16,098 nt of DNA. Origin: Trichomonas tenax (taxonomy: Eukaryota; Parabasalia; Trichomonadida; Trichomonadidae). The notes under the pieces were generated by a model. That model saw only the letters and a list, made by a program, of their open reading frames with translations, had not been told where the DNA came from and made no database searches. Both the position numbers and the translations under genes were made by a program. Location: contig JALKBU010001134.1 of the NCBI GenBank assembly GCA_023091735.1, positions 1 to 16,098 of the forward strand, given 5' to 3'. The stretch's first letter is position 1, and each line of letters starts with the position of its first letter. Shown piece after piece: positions 1 to 9,913 of this stretch.

Positions 1-2
1 GC

Positions 3-71
3 CACTTATACCACTGGATAGACAACTATCAATATGTACATGAAAGTACTTTCAAATCGAAAAAATATTGA
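3..71 (+). CDS. Possible 3' end of a gene entering from the left
   Basis: One plus-strand frame is open from the window edge through 22 codons to a TGA at 69-71. The encoded tail is rich in His, Tyr, Trp and Lys and ends in SKKY. A TAAA, the trichomonad polyadenylation signal, follows within about 12 bases. The stretch is too short to identify a family, and a chance open frame of this length is common. It is listed only because position, stop and signal fit a gene end. Confidence 0.2.
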   Translation, partial: HLYHWIDNYQYVHESTFKSKKY

Positions 72-423
72 TCAGATAAAAAGTTATGAAGGTCGCGGGA
101 CTACACCGCAGAAGGAAAAATGTTGCCACATTTTGAAACTGTTTTAAAGATTTTTTGATATATACCTATGAAATGATATATATAAGGCCAGCCTATATAT
201 GTAAAAGCTATAAAACTTCACAAAAACAAAGATTTAGTGACCAGACACGCTTCTTTTGAATTTTAAGGTTGAAATTCAGTATTTTTCGAAAACGCATAAA
301 TAGCTATTTTTGGACCATTGCAAAGCCACAAATTAAATTTTAAACAGTTTTTACAGCTTTTAATGAAATTTGGAAAATAATCTTTTGATTTAAAATTTGT
401 CACTTTTACCTGAACGTCACTTT
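72..423. other. Intergenic upstream region of the membrane-protein gene
   Basis: I see no gene in this stretch. A GC-richer patch near 90-115 (GGTCGCGGGACTACACCGCA) stands out from the AT-rich background. An interrupted palindrome at about 176-200 has arms ATATAAGGC and GCCTATATAT and could form a short hairpin or bind a dimeric factor. No function can be assigned to either. Confidence 0.5.
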
Positions 424-428
424 TCATT
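424..428 (+). promoter_or_regulatory. Initiator-like element (TCATT)
   Basis: TCATT matches the trichomonad Initiator consensus TCAYW, in which transcription starts at the A. The A would be base 426, giving a 10-nt leader before the ATG at 436. Such short leaders are typical of trichomonads. The motif is short, so the support comes from its spacing to the first ATG of the open frame. Confidence 0.5.
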
Positions 429-435
429 TGAAATC

Positions 436-1629
436 ATGTTTGTTTTTATTTTGAGTATAAAATACGCTTCTGAGAACGTAGGACTATGTAAAACCGCTCC
501 TTCTCAAGGCCAGTTCTGTTGTTTTGACAAGTTCTGCGATTACAAATGCGTTTATGATAATTCTACGAAAAACGTCAAATCACATTGTTACAACAAGTCA
601 GAAGAAATTTTTTGTCAAACATCAGTGTTTGGAGCATTAATATCAATCGCGATAGCAATCACACCATCGATTTTATTCTTTTTGATTGGATTATGCAGAA
701 AATACAAGAATTATTACGCGTTTTGCATGAGCTTGGCACTAAATATATTCTGGGCAACACTTTTGCTCTCATTTTCATGCTCCTTTAGAACGAATTTGTG
801 GACAATTCACATCGCATTTTGGTATGCGTTTGGAATGATTGGAATTGCCGTTATTTTGATACTCTACTTGCTGAATCTCTGCAACAGGAATGGAGCAAAC
901 TTCTTTTCAGAACGACAATCAGCTGTCATTAATGAATCAAATGAAGATCTTCAAAAGAGGATCTTGTGCCCCAAGTTTCCGCACTTGGATGCAGGAAGCA
1001 CGTTCAGAGAGATGAATTATCCAGTAATGGAATTTTCCGAATTAATTACCGCAATAGAAGAAAACGCAACATGCCCTCCAGAACCTAAACTTCACTGGAT
1101 GGTGACTTCCAAAAAACAGGGTGAGAAGAAATATCGAACAGAAACGGATTCTAAAATACTTGATTATGAAACTTGGCAATCTACAGCTGAAACATCTCCA
1201 TATTCGCAAAATATAACATCGGTATATAGATGCAATATCAGTTACACATTTGATGATGAAATTCAAGAAAAAATTAACAAATATGCGGAAGAAAATCGTG
1301 TTTTGCATGGTAATGAAGGAAAATACGAAACTTGGGTATCCAATTCAACTCGAAATCTCGTTAGATACGCCATTTCCGGTGATAATTCCAACTTCTTTAG
1401 TTATTTCACTTCGAACTTTAACAAACGCTTGTACATGGTCCTGGCCGTCCTAGGGTATCACTATATAATGGATATCATCTGGGCACGAAGAGTTCACTAT
1501 ATTAATTCAATGATAACAAAGAAGATTTATCACGGAAACGAAGGAAGGGCAAAACATGGTGAACATGACACCGATGTGTTTGCTGAAGTAGCAATGGAAA
1601 CTCCTTCAATAACATCAAATTTAGTTTAG
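436..1629 (+). CDS. Multi-pass membrane protein with cysteine-rich ectodomain, possibly TMEM151-like
   Basis: The 397-residue protein probably sits in the plasma membrane or endomembranes. Residues 1-12 look like a signal peptide. Residues 18-60 are a small domain with nine cysteines and two N-glycosylation sequons (NST, NKS). Three hydrophobic segments follow at about 63-87, 94-115 and 121-149, then a polar region of about 180 residues and a last hydrophobic stretch at about 331-349 with a basic flank (ARRVHY). The polar region, with a YETW motif and a terminal helix before basic residues, recalls the TMEM151 family; that is a memory-based resemblance and is unproven. The frame is open 13 codons further up but only from a TTG, so ATG 436 behind an Initiator-like site is preferred. 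TAAA signals occur at 1632 and 1642. Expression of the protein is likely but its role is unknown. Confidence 0.75.
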   Translation: MFVFILSIKYASENVGLCKTAPSQGQFCCFDKFCDYKCVYDNSTKNVKSHCYNKSEEIFCQTSVFGALISIAIAITPSILFFLIGLCRKYKNYYAFCMSLALNIFWATLLLSFSCSFRTNLWTIHIAFWYAFGMIGIAVILILYLLNLCNRNGANFFSERQSAVINESNEDLQKRILCPKFPHLDAGSTFREMNYPVMEFSELITAIEENATCPPEPKLHWMVTSKKQGEKKYRTETDSKILDYETWQSTAETSPYSQNITSVYRCNISYTFDDEIQEKINKYAEENRVLHGNEGKYETWVSNSTRNLVRYAISGDNSNFFSYFTSNFNKRLYMVLAVLGYHYIMDIIWARRVHYINSMITKKIYHGNEGRAKHGEHDTDVFAEVAMETPSITSNLV

Positions 1630-2849
1630 TTTAAATTATTATAAAGAAAACTTTACCACTCTCTTTGTCATTTAAATGTTATTCTAATATGCATGTTTTA
1701 TATTCTCATTTTTAGTTAAAAAGAATTTGTGATTTTCCATTTGCAAATGAAAGGCTTTTACTCGCAAAAAACTTTGCCAGCTTTGTTTATGTAGAGTGGA
1801 TTCACGGAGTTAAGACTAAATCTGAATCAAATTAACAAAAGATGAATTTATCGATTTTTCTTTTAGATATATAGTCAGATAATGGTGTTCTCCATAAATT
1901 TCCTATTTTAATGTAGAGGTGATGTCGTTTTTGATCGATTTGATATCGTTGGTGAAAAAAAAACATTGGATAATCATGATATTCATTAATAGCATATGTA
2001 TCTGCATTACCTGCTTAAGATATTTCGATAAATGATAAGTCTGTAAAGTCCTCAAAAGGTCAATAAAAAATTTAACAATATACACTTGTTAAAAAAGTGT
2101 TTTGCTTGTTAATGAGCCAAAGTGTAAAGTGTCAGATTGTCATATTTTAAGAAAATGTAACATTTCATGTAAAATGAAAATTGTCAAATAAAAAAAGGGA
2201 GAATAGCTTATAAATTAAAAATTTGATCGATGTATTATTATCGCATAGTACATGTTTGGTATAAATATAAGAATTGTAACTATTGTAGGCAATGAAATCA
2301 GATCTATGCAAATCATTCTTGTGCAAATTAATTATTACAATGTGTATAGATAATTTACAAATAACACGTGAAAGGCATGTCATAATTACATCCAATTTGT
2401 ATATCTAAATAACTATATCATGACTTAAACACTGAAAAACAATAACAAGTATAAATCCGGAGAATGAATGTGTAAATGAAAGGATATAGCTGTAATGCAA
2501 TTGTGGATATGAATAGCCAGACTGAATTCTAGATTAAGAAAATTTACCGAAGAAAATAAAGAACAAATATGCAATTAATAGGTAATATCAGTATAGCAGC
2601 AGTGATGAAATATCGATCAGATACTAAAAATGCATAAAAGCAGATAATTATTTCTGATATAAAAATCACTTTGATTGTATTGATGAAATTTAAAAGAATG
2701 ATGAGTTATTGGTGTTCTTATTTGTATTTTTTTAAGAAATCAAAATTCAAATCAATAAATTATGAAAAGAAAACAAAAACTACCATTCCACAATCGAACC
2801 TAATTCTGATCAATAAACGGTTTTTGTAAAAAATTGCTCATCTTGAAAA
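1630..2849. other. AT-rich intergenic region, no gene seen
   Basis: About 1.2 kb lies between two same-strand genes. It contains the TAAA signals behind the membrane-protein gene and short AT-rich inverted repeats such as TTTCAT and ATGAAA near 2163-2180. The small open frames on the minus strand (60 and 76 codons) are rich in Ile, Asn and Phe and have no recognisable domain. I found no tRNA fold, intron signal or transposon end. Confidence 0.6.
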
Positions 2850-2854
2850 TCATA
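2850..2854 (+). promoter_or_regulatory. Initiator-like element (TCATA)
   Basis: TCATA fits the trichomonad Initiator TCAYW. The start site would be base 2852, giving a leader of about 32 nt before the ATG at 2884. This is longer than usual, and similar pentamers occur often in AT-rich DNA, so the call is tentative. Confidence 0.3.
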
Positions 2855-2883
2855 ATTTAGAAAGTCTTAGAAAAGAATAATAA

Positions 2884-5800
2884 ATGAGTAAAACGACGAA
2901 ACCTGATCAAATTATTCTTTCAAAACACGAATTTTTGCTGCGTGTTAAAGCTGATTCGAAACTTTTTCGCAATGAAAATGATCCGATTAAAAAATCGGAA
3001 TGTTTCATCAGATTTCTTTCGTCACTTAGTGACTTTATAGCGAATGAAACTGAGCGAGAACATCTAGATTATTATTTCTCAAAATATTGTAAAATGATTG
3101 CAGGTTATTCATCAAATATTAGAGAAAACATCCCAATTTTCTTTCAGACAATGCAAATATTGATATCAATGGCATATGTTAATCCAATGCCAGAATATAT
3201 TAATATTTATTTATCATTTGCAATCACAGGATTTGTTTTTGTTGACCAATATCAAGTATCAACCAATGCAATCTACAATTTAATCGATGTTTTGTTTAAT
3301 GTTGAAAAGCTATTTTATCCATTTTGCATTTATAACGGAATTGAAATTATATTTCATAATTCTTTTGTTGGAAATGATCCGAAAGACAAAATATCAGCAT
3401 TTGCAGCCAATATGATCCCACCTTTAGTCAATCTTAAATATGCTCATTATATCGATTACGCAAGTTTTCTTCAAAATGTTACTGATGTCGCTTGTTCGCA
3501 TATTATTCAGCAACCATACATATTCAATGCTTGCTTGTTTGTATCAAGATTGATAAGGAGGTGTTCTATAGAAGCACATGGTTGGCCAAAGTATTTTGCT
3601 TCTCATGATGGATTTGTTACCATTGATTTATTCCTTGCAAATTCATTGATCGAAGAAAAAGTTGCAATTTACTCAGAACTCATTGAAGTCGAAAACTCAG
3701 ATTGGAAACCTCCTCCAAATATAGACACGATCATGCACCTTAAGTTACTGTTTGACAATCAGCCAGAAAATCAAGCGCAATTTTTGAAGATAATGATAAA
3801 TACGATCAAGAATCATCCTGATTGTGCTGCATTCATTGATGCTGCAACTCCAATAACAAGTTGGATGTCGATGAAAGAAAGCGATGTTTTGCTATACTTA
3901 GAGTTAATAGAATCCATTAATCAAAGTTCTCCAACAGCAGTCAAGAAAGCTTTGCCTTATTTATTCAGAACAATGTTCAGTGATGAAAAGTTTGTTGAAT
4001 ATTTATTAAGAGTTTTGGATATCTTTGCTTTTCAACTCAACAACCATTACATGGACACAAATATGTTATTAGAAATCGGATTTCTTGCTGTTTTTGTTTT
4101 CTCAGGAGGAAAAGGAAGATTGTTGAATCTTTTATCTCACAGTGATGCTTTAACAGATATTTTGTGCCAAATCTATAAAACTGATGAAGCTTTGTCTTTT
4201 AGGACCCAAATATTGAGATATGTTTGTGATGTTGTTGAAGTACAAACAATAGATAATGGTGTCAAATGCATTTCTTCATTTATTGCTGATTCTCAGGATT
4301 TAAGTTCATTGAAGATAGTATTGGAGCTTATCGAAAGAATTCCAACCATGCTTCACATTATTAATCGGAGCTTCATCAAGTCTCACAGCTTCTGTGAGAA
4401 ATTCGTTCGCAATCAATTAGATTGGCTTTTTAATAATTTCAGAAATTCAAAGTTTACAGAAGAAGAATTTTTAACAACAATTTCTTATATTGCTCATGAA
4501 ATTCATTTCGAAGAAGTTGATAAAGCCATTTCAGGTTTATTAGATGATAATTTGCTGAAACTGGAAAACAAAGAAATTGTTGAACAAGCAGCATATGGAA
4601 GAAATGTTGATAAAAGATTAATAATGATTCATCCATTGGCAAAATACATCGAAATTCCATCAAATCTTCATCCTTATTCAGAATCAGTCTTCGGATATTA
4701 TAATCCAAAAGCAAAGGAAATTCCTGAATTGTATAACAAATATATTTCCGATTCTGATTTTATTGAGTTAACAAAAGAAATGAATTTCAAAATTATTGAT
4801 GATTTTGATCATTCTCCATTATTATTTATGGATGAAAATTCATCATTAACTATCAATGGAACGTTTTCTTTTCTTTCTTTTTGGTTTAAACCAATCAAAA
4901 TCGAAGACACTGATTTCATCAAAGCAAGAAATATTCAAATTTCCTTTAAAGATGGGAAATTGTTAATTCATTGCGACGAACAATCAATGGAATACGAAAT
5001 TCAGATGAACGAATGGAACTTTTTGACAATCCAAATAGAATTATATGCTTTGAAAGTTAATGTTAACTCGATTTCAACAGTTTTCAGTTTATTGAAGATC
5101 GACAGCGAATTCCAAAAAGCTGTTTTATCATCAGGGAATTGCAGAATGTTTATTTCACCAGCAATTCGACTCTCATCAGAGAACATTGTTGAATATAATC
5201 ATTTGATTAGAAAAGGACCTCTTTCAATTACTCCTGCTGGAGAATTAGATGACGAAGTTATTATCAATTGCTGGAATTTATTCAATCACAAAAATCCATT
5301 CTCAGATAATCACAAAGCGAAGAATTTCTCTTACAAGAGCTTTAACTTGAATATTTCACATAATTTCTATGTAATTCCTTATTACGGAGTTCCTGCACAT
5401 TTCATGAACTTCACAGAAATGTCACAACTTTTTGATTTCATCGAAAAGTCGGACAAAGATAATCAAATCGAAAAATTGAAACTGGCATTGAACATTTTTA
5501 AAATCAATAAGTCAAAGCAACGGAAATTCATTTATAGATTATCAAGATTGAAGCATTTATTCGAAAATCAAGAAATTTCTGATTTTGTAATTGAATCTTT
5601 AGATGAAGTTTTCAAGTCCACTTATTTGATTGAAAATTTAGTCAAAGAAAACTGTATGACGCAAAATGTAATGATATCAATATTGCAGAAATATGACAAA
5701 AAGGATTGGAACAACTGTCAAAGATTTGAACATTTATTGTGTCAATATTTAATCGAATATATGAATTTGATTCCTATTGTTTTTGACAAAATTTCAGAAC

Positions 5801-8800
5801 TTGTAATTGTTCCAAAATTCATTATTTCTTTGCTCAGAGTTGGCCATTTGAATTCACATGAATCACAGCAGTTGAGAATCATTGATATAATGACAGAACA
5901 TTTAATTCTCAAAGACAATTTTGCTTCGATTATTGTTCAATATCTTCCTTATGAATTTCTTCAAAATTTGTTCATTGAAACAAAAGATAAAGAAAAGTCT
6001 TTGAAGATCTTTATTTTGATATCAACTATTCACAAAAGAGTTGATAATTATACAAAGTTCTCAATTCAATTTTGTTTTGCTTTGATGAAACTCAAAGATT
6101 ACAAAGAAGTTTGGAACATCATCTTTGATTTCCAACAGAAGAAGATTATTCCAAGAATCGCAGTTTTACATATGGTTTGGTCTGTTTTAACTTCATCTTT
6201 CTATTCAGTTGCATTTGGAAATGGTGAAAAACATCCTTGCGAAGAATTTGCAATCACAGCTTTATATCATTTATCGAGTTCTATTCAATCGTTGATTAAT
6301 ACTCCTGATTGCTTCTCTTTTATTATTCACATGTTCCCATTGATTTTCTACAGCAAAGCAGTTTTTTCAATTCATGTTGAATCAAATTATATCGATATCG
6401 AAGAAATGACAATTGATGATTTCGATCAAAGCTCATTCCAAGAAATTCATGAAGAATTTATGGTCCCATTCATTAACAACATCAATTGCAAAAAGCCAAA
6501 ACCAATAGCAATAATTGAATTTTTAAGAGAATTAATCACCGATTTAATTTGTGATTCAAACATGAAAGCAGAATTCAACAATTTCAATTCAGCTGCAGTT
6601 GTTTCTTATTTAGTTGATCATCCATTGATTAGTTTCATTTCGGAGTTCGTTCAGAATGTGAAATATCCATCGAAACAAGTTTTCACATCATTCGTTTTCA
6701 ATTCTTATTTATATGATTCAGAAATCTGCGAAATTGTTGGCAAAGATATTTCACATTCATTCTTTCATAAAGCGGTGAAATTAAGTAACAAATGGATCAA
6801 ACAGTTATTGATGTTTTTCAGATACACGATTGGAAATGGAATCTCATCAACGAAGCCATTCACATTAGTCACAGACATTATTGATTTAGCTTCGAACATC
6901 ACATTCATGAAAGAATCTTTAGCAAATCATTTCTCGTTGACGTTGCTGACGATTTTATCACATATTGATTCTAAATCTGCTGTTGTTTTGTTGTCAATTT
7001 TCTTTGCGAAAGAAGAAGCAATTTCAAATATTATCGAAAATTGCACAATCAAAACACAGTGGTTGAATATTTTGTCACAGTTTGATGCAGCAAAGAAACT
7101 TATTGAGATGATTAACAAAATGAAGATAAAAGACAAAGAAATCGAATATGAAAGTCCAAAAGCAATTTATGAAACATCTCAAAATGAAGTCTTTAATTCA
7201 TTTGTTTCATTTATCTCTTCTGGAATGAAACAATGCTTCACAGCAGTTTATCACGCAAACTGCAGAACTGCTATATTACTTGAAATCTTCAGGCGTTTCA
7301 TGTCAACAATCAAATCGAGCAACGTTGAATATTGGTCAGAAGACATTAAATATCAATCAAAAATTTGCTCGAATTCATATTTCATTCCGCAGTTTTCTGT
7401 TCATATGAAACAACCGCGATTTTCATTATTTAATAATTTCAAAGACCCAGAAAACTGTTTGAAGTATTATGAGTCGAAAATTACTATTCCAGATGAGAAA
7501 TGCATCAGTCTGGAACGATTTTTGATTGAGTTTGGAAGAGCAAATGTCTACTTCAATGTTGGTTTCATTCGATCAAAGAAATTTATTGACAGTGTTTGTT
7601 TCATGTATCACAATGCCGTTGTTTTCCTTCTTGGATCGAAAATTGACGGAAATGAATTAAATTTTGTTGATTTCGACAAAGAATTCGTTATGAAGGAAAT
7701 ATTCAATTCATCATTCGGCTCTACAGTGAGATTCTTCAGTTCTATTGTTGTCATGATTGAAAAGAGAACAATTCTTTCGATTCTGCAGTTATCGGACATA
7801 TTAATCGGATTCTGGACAATTAAAAATGGACATTTTGTCATTTCTTGCAGTCCAAATGATATCAAACGGTCTGAAAGATACATGAAAGACATCATTTCGT
7901 TCGCTTGTACAGAGATCAATGATTTACAGAAATGTTATGATTACTTTAGAAATGGAAAAATTTGCACCGAAGAATTCATCACAAATTATAACATTTTACA
8001 TGAACAAACATTCGCAAACAGTGATATAACAGTTATAAATCAAAATAATGAAGTCATTCTTTTCAATCAAATGATGAAAGATGATTTTATAAATGACATT
8101 GATTTCAAGAACAATTTAATCAGTCATTTATCAAAAAAAGATGACGAACTCGAAAATATTTCTCAGATTAACAAATGCAAATTACTTAAACTCGAAACAT
8201 TATCTTCAACGAAACTTCCTTTTGTTTTCCAAATCGCAAAGAAAGATGCAGACTTGGATTATCTCACAGAAAAGAGTAAGAAAGAATATTTGTTCACGAG
8301 AAATGAAAAATTCACAGCAAAAATCGAGGGAAACTCTCTTCGTGTGGGATTTTATGGAAGGAGTGAACAGTCAATTTGGCATGATTCAATGCTTCAGTTT
8401 TCGACGAATATTTTCTGTTCAGGAGAATTCTGTTCTGTTTGCACAATGTTTGGCACAATTTTAATATTCAGAATCACATCAAATGACAATGAATTTTTAA
8501 TTTATAACATTTCTCAAATTGAATGTCAATCTGTCATCGATTCTGCAATTCTTCCTGAAGAGTTTATTGTTGCTCATCATAACGGAAGAGAATTAACGAT
8601 TACATTCTTCCCACTTTCACAAACAATTAAGACAATGAAATTTGACGACGAAATCAATTCTATTCATTTCATTGATTCGAAACTTTTCGTTGTTTGCAGT
8701 TTAAGTGTTTGTATATTAAGTCATGATCTCGATTTCGTCAACAAGTTTAATTACCCAAATCTATCTATTTGTTCATGTCACTGCGGAATTTCGACTTTCG

Positions 8801-9147
8801 GAGGTGTCATTGTTTGCCACAATAACAATGAAATTTCATGCATATCTGAAGATGTCCATAAATCAAAAGTCTCCTCAGATGGATCAATTGTTTGTGTTCA
8901 AAGTGACAAAGAAGGTCATATTGCATGTTGCAGACTTTCTAATGGAAAGAATGTTATTATCACAGCTCAGTGTCTTGGAGGTAATGAAGATTTTATTCGA
9001 TGCAATGTAGAGAATTGCAACATTTGCGGAAAACTATCACATCACGTTTGTCCTTCGTGCCTTCGTTCACTTTGTTCGAAATGCTTTGGAAAAGACTCTA
9101 TCTGTCCGCTTTGTCTCGAATTCTCTCTCCAACAGTCACAAAAATAA
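2884..9147 (+). CDS. BEACH-family-like scaffold protein with degenerate BEACH region and FYVE-like finger
   Basis: The 2087-residue protein has the order of neurobeachin/LYST/ALFY proteins, which scaffold membrane traffic and autophagy. Residues about 1-630 and 800-1500 are helical, ARM/HEAT-like. Residues about 640-760 form a ConA-like beta domain (SFWFKP, DGKLLIHC, then a Trp-rich strand). Residues about 1535-1640 resemble the PH-like domain preceding BEACH. At 1680-1720 a stretch around YFRNGKICTEEF echoes the start of BEACH (W.NG.ISNF), but the core motifs (FPW, HYGxxYS-type, PFT) are absent, and only about 120 residues separate the PH-like from the WD40-like region (about 1800-2035) instead of about 280. 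The C-terminus has four CxxC pairs (2045/2048, 2056/2059, 2064/2067, 2074/2077); the middle SHHVCPSCLRSLCSKC has exact FYVE spacing but lacks the basic RRHHCR residues that bind PI3P. No introns are seen. Membership of the class is inferred from layout, and loss of BEACH is read directly. Confidence 0.8.
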   Translation: MSKTTKPDQIILSKHEFLLRVKADSKLFRNENDPIKKSECFIRFLSSLSDFIANETEREHLDYYFSKYCKMIAGYSSNIRENIPIFFQTMQILISMAYVNPMPEYINIYLSFAITGFVFVDQYQVSTNAIYNLIDVLFNVEKLFYPFCIYNGIEIIFHNSFVGNDPKDKISAFAANMIPPLVNLKYAHYIDYASFLQNVTDVACSHIIQQPYIFNACLFVSRLIRRCSIEAHGWPKYFASHDGFVTIDLFLANSLIEEKVAIYSELIEVENSDWKPPPNIDTIMHLKLLFDNQPENQAQFLKIMINTIKNHPDCAAFIDAATPITSWMSMKESDVLLYLELIESINQSSPTAVKKALPYLFRTMFSDEKFVEYLLRVLDIFAFQLNNHYMDTNMLLEIGFLAVFVFSGGKGRLLNLLSHSDALTDILCQIYKTDEALSFRTQILRYVCDVVEVQTIDNGVKCISSFIADSQDLSSLKIVLELIERIPTMLHIINRSFIKSHSFCEKFVRNQLDWLFNNFRNSKFTEEEFLTTISYIAHEIHFEEVDKAISGLLDDNLLKLENKEIVEQAAYGRNVDKRLIMIHPLAKYIEIPSNLHPYSESVFGYYNPKAKEIPELYNKYISDSDFIELTKEMNFKIIDDFDHSPLLFMDENSSLTINGTFSFLSFWFKPIKIEDTDFIKARNIQISFKDGKLLIHCDEQSMEYEIQMNEWNFLTIQIELYALKVNVNSISTVFSLLKIDSEFQKAVLSSGNCRMFISPAIRLSSENIVEYNHLIRKGPLSITPAGELDDEVIINCWNLFNHKNPFSDNHKAKNFSYKSFNLNISHNFYVIPYYGVPAHFMNFTEMSQLFDFIEKSDKDNQIEKLKLALNIFKINKSKQRKFIYRLSRLKHLFENQEISDFVIESLDEVFKSTYLIENLVKENCMTQNVMISILQKYDKKDWNNCQRFEHLLCQYLIEYMNLIPIVFDKISELVIVPKFIISLLRVGHLNSHESQQLRIIDIMTEHLILKDNFASIIVQYLPYEFLQNLFIETKDKEKSLKIFILISTIHKRVDNYTKFSIQFCFALMKLKDYKEVWNIIFDFQQKKIIPRIAVLHMVWSVLTSSFYSVAFGNGEKHPCEEFAITALYHLSSSIQSLINTPDCFSFIIHMFPLIFYSKAVFSIHVESNYIDIEEMTIDDFDQSSFQEIHEEFMVPFINNINCKKPKPIAIIEFLRELITDLICDSNMKAEFNNFNSAAVVSYLVDHPLISFISEFVQNVKYPSKQVFTSFVFNSYLYDSEICEIVGKDISHSFFHKAVKLSNKWIKQLLMFFRYTIGNGISSTKPFTLVTDIIDLASNITFMKESLANHFSLTLLTILSHIDSKSAVVLLSIFFAKEEAISNIIENCTIKTQWLNILSQFDAAKKLIEMINKMKIKDKEIEYESPKAIYETSQNEVFNSFVSFISSGMKQCFTAVYHANCRTAILLEIFRRFMSTIKSSNVEYWSEDIKYQSKICSNSYFIPQFSVHMKQPRFSLFNNFKDPENCLKYYESKITIPDEKCISLERFLIEFGRANVYFNVGFIRSKKFIDSVCFMYHNAVVFLLGSKIDGNELNFVDFDKEFVMKEIFNSSFGSTVRFFSSIVVMIEKRTILSILQLSDILIGFWTIKNGHFVISCSPNDIKRSERYMKDIISFACTEINDLQKCYDYFRNGKICTEEFITNYNILHEQTFANSDITVINQNNEVILFNQMMKDDFINDIDFKNNLISHLSKKDDELENISQINKCKLLKLETLSSTKLPFVFQIAKKDADLDYLTEKSKKEYLFTRNEKFTAKIEGNSLRVGFYGRSEQSIWHDSMLQFSTNIFCSGEFCSVCTMFGTILIFRITSNDNEFLIYNISQIECQSVIDSAILPEEFIVAHHNGRELTITFFPLSQTIKTMKFDDEINSIHFIDSKLFVVCSLSVCILSHDLDFVNKFNYPNLSICSCHCGISTFGGVIVCHNNNEISCISEDVHKSKVSSDGSIVCVQSDKEGHIACCRLSNGKNVIITAQCLGGNEDFIRCNVENCNICGKLSHHVCPSCLRSLCSKCFGKDSICPLCLEFSLQQSQK

Positions 9148-9148
9148 A
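9145..9148 (+). terminator. UAAA polyadenylation signal overlapping the stop codon
   Basis: The stop codon TAA of the scaffold gene is followed by A, so the stop itself forms the TAAA signal. In Trichomonas the polyadenylation signal is known to be UAAA and often includes the stop codon. The arrangement supports both the gene end and the lineage. Confidence 0.5.
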
Positions 9149-9179
9149 CACATCGAGAGACTCTATAATTTTTAATGAT

Positions 9180-9500
9180 CTAAAAATAACTTGAATCGGA
9201 AGATGAGCCAGATAGGAGAGCGAAGAACGATAAAATCCTTCTGGCTGTCATATTCGATCGTACATCGAAGAAAACAGAGTTCATTTGATGAATTTTATGA
9301 CATGCGATGATGTCATCAATCATTCCTGTTGCATAAAATGTTCAAACATTCGAAATTTCCAATTTTAATGATCAGAGTTGTGTATGTTTGAAATTTGATT
9401 ATTTCACGTAATGGAACAAATTTTGAATAGACTTTTGCGTGTTGAATTTTTCTCGGAATTTGTCATCGACGCTTGAGAGGAGTTCAATTTCATTTTCCAT
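9180..9500 (-). pseudogene. Possible degenerate small minus-strand gene in three frames
   Basis: Three short open stretches lie head to tail on the minus strand in different frames. The first (9500-9399, 33 codons from an ATG) is acidic and lysine-rich and looks helical. The second runs at about 9413-9316. The third (9323-9180, 47 codons from an ATG) ends in a serine-rich tail. The interval is less AT-rich than its surroundings and its codons resemble those of the host genes, which is why I list it. An Initiator-like TCATT (minus strand, 9535-9539) lies 36 nt above the first ATG. No trichomonad intron signal joins the pieces, so frameshift decay is the simplest reading; ordinary intergenic DNA is the alternative. 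I recognise no family. Confidence 0.22.
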
Positions 9501-9795
9501 TTGAACCAAGACAGATTTCGTGCGAATACGTCACAATGATCGAAAATCTTTTGTTAATAAAAGCTCAAAAAATATTCTTTTTTTATACTAAATATTTTCA
9601 ATTCTGATGATATTTCCCAATGAGTCATTTTATGTTGCTTCCTTGATTGTTCTTCAAATACTATGATTTGAAAAATGAATATATAAAACAGAGTGATTTG
9701 AATAAGGAATAACAAAATTTCATTTAGATGAAAAGATATGAGAGTTTTATTTTATAATTTTGCCTGAATTTGAGATAATTTTATTTCGCTAATAA
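9501..9795. other. AT-rich intergenic stretch left of the TIR element
   Basis: Apart from the Initiator-like pentamer noted with the preceding entry, I see no gene, RNA or repeat here. The sequence is AT-rich, with short runs of A and T. Confidence 0.5.
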
Positions 9796-9797
9796 TA

Positions 9798-9832
9798 TAG
9801 GGTGTGCAAGGGTGTGTTTAGCGCAGAAAGAT
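9798..9832 (+). repeat. Left terminal inverted repeat
   Basis: This 35-bp arm contains GGTGTGTTTAGCGCAGA. It differs from the other arm at arm positions 4, 9, 13, 26 and 31, three of them G-to-A type changes. TA precedes it. Confidence 0.7.
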
Positions 9833-9913
9833 TGGAGCAAATCTGAATCATTCTATTAACACATATATAATATACACATATTATGACTCTTATATAGAGA
9901 AATGTGTCATATA

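Noticed and set aside
397..435. Thirteen extra N-terminal codons of the membrane protein, starting at a TTG
   Set aside because: TTG is not a normal start in this lineage, and an Initiator-like site lies inside the stretch, directly before ATG 436.
1903..2395. Two small minus-strand open frames of 60 and 76 codons
   Set aside because: They are low-complexity Ile/Phe/Asn-rich translations of AT-rich DNA, with no domain and no start-site motif.
4454..9194. Several open frames of 60-107 codons on both strands inside or overlapping the scaffold gene
   Set aside because: They are shadows of the long intact frame, and their translations look like no protein.
9180..9500. A spliced gene joining the three minus-strand pieces
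   Set aside because: No trichomonad 5' GTAYGT-type site or ACTAACACACAG-type branch/acceptor is present, and a GTGAAA...CAACAG splice runs into a stop.
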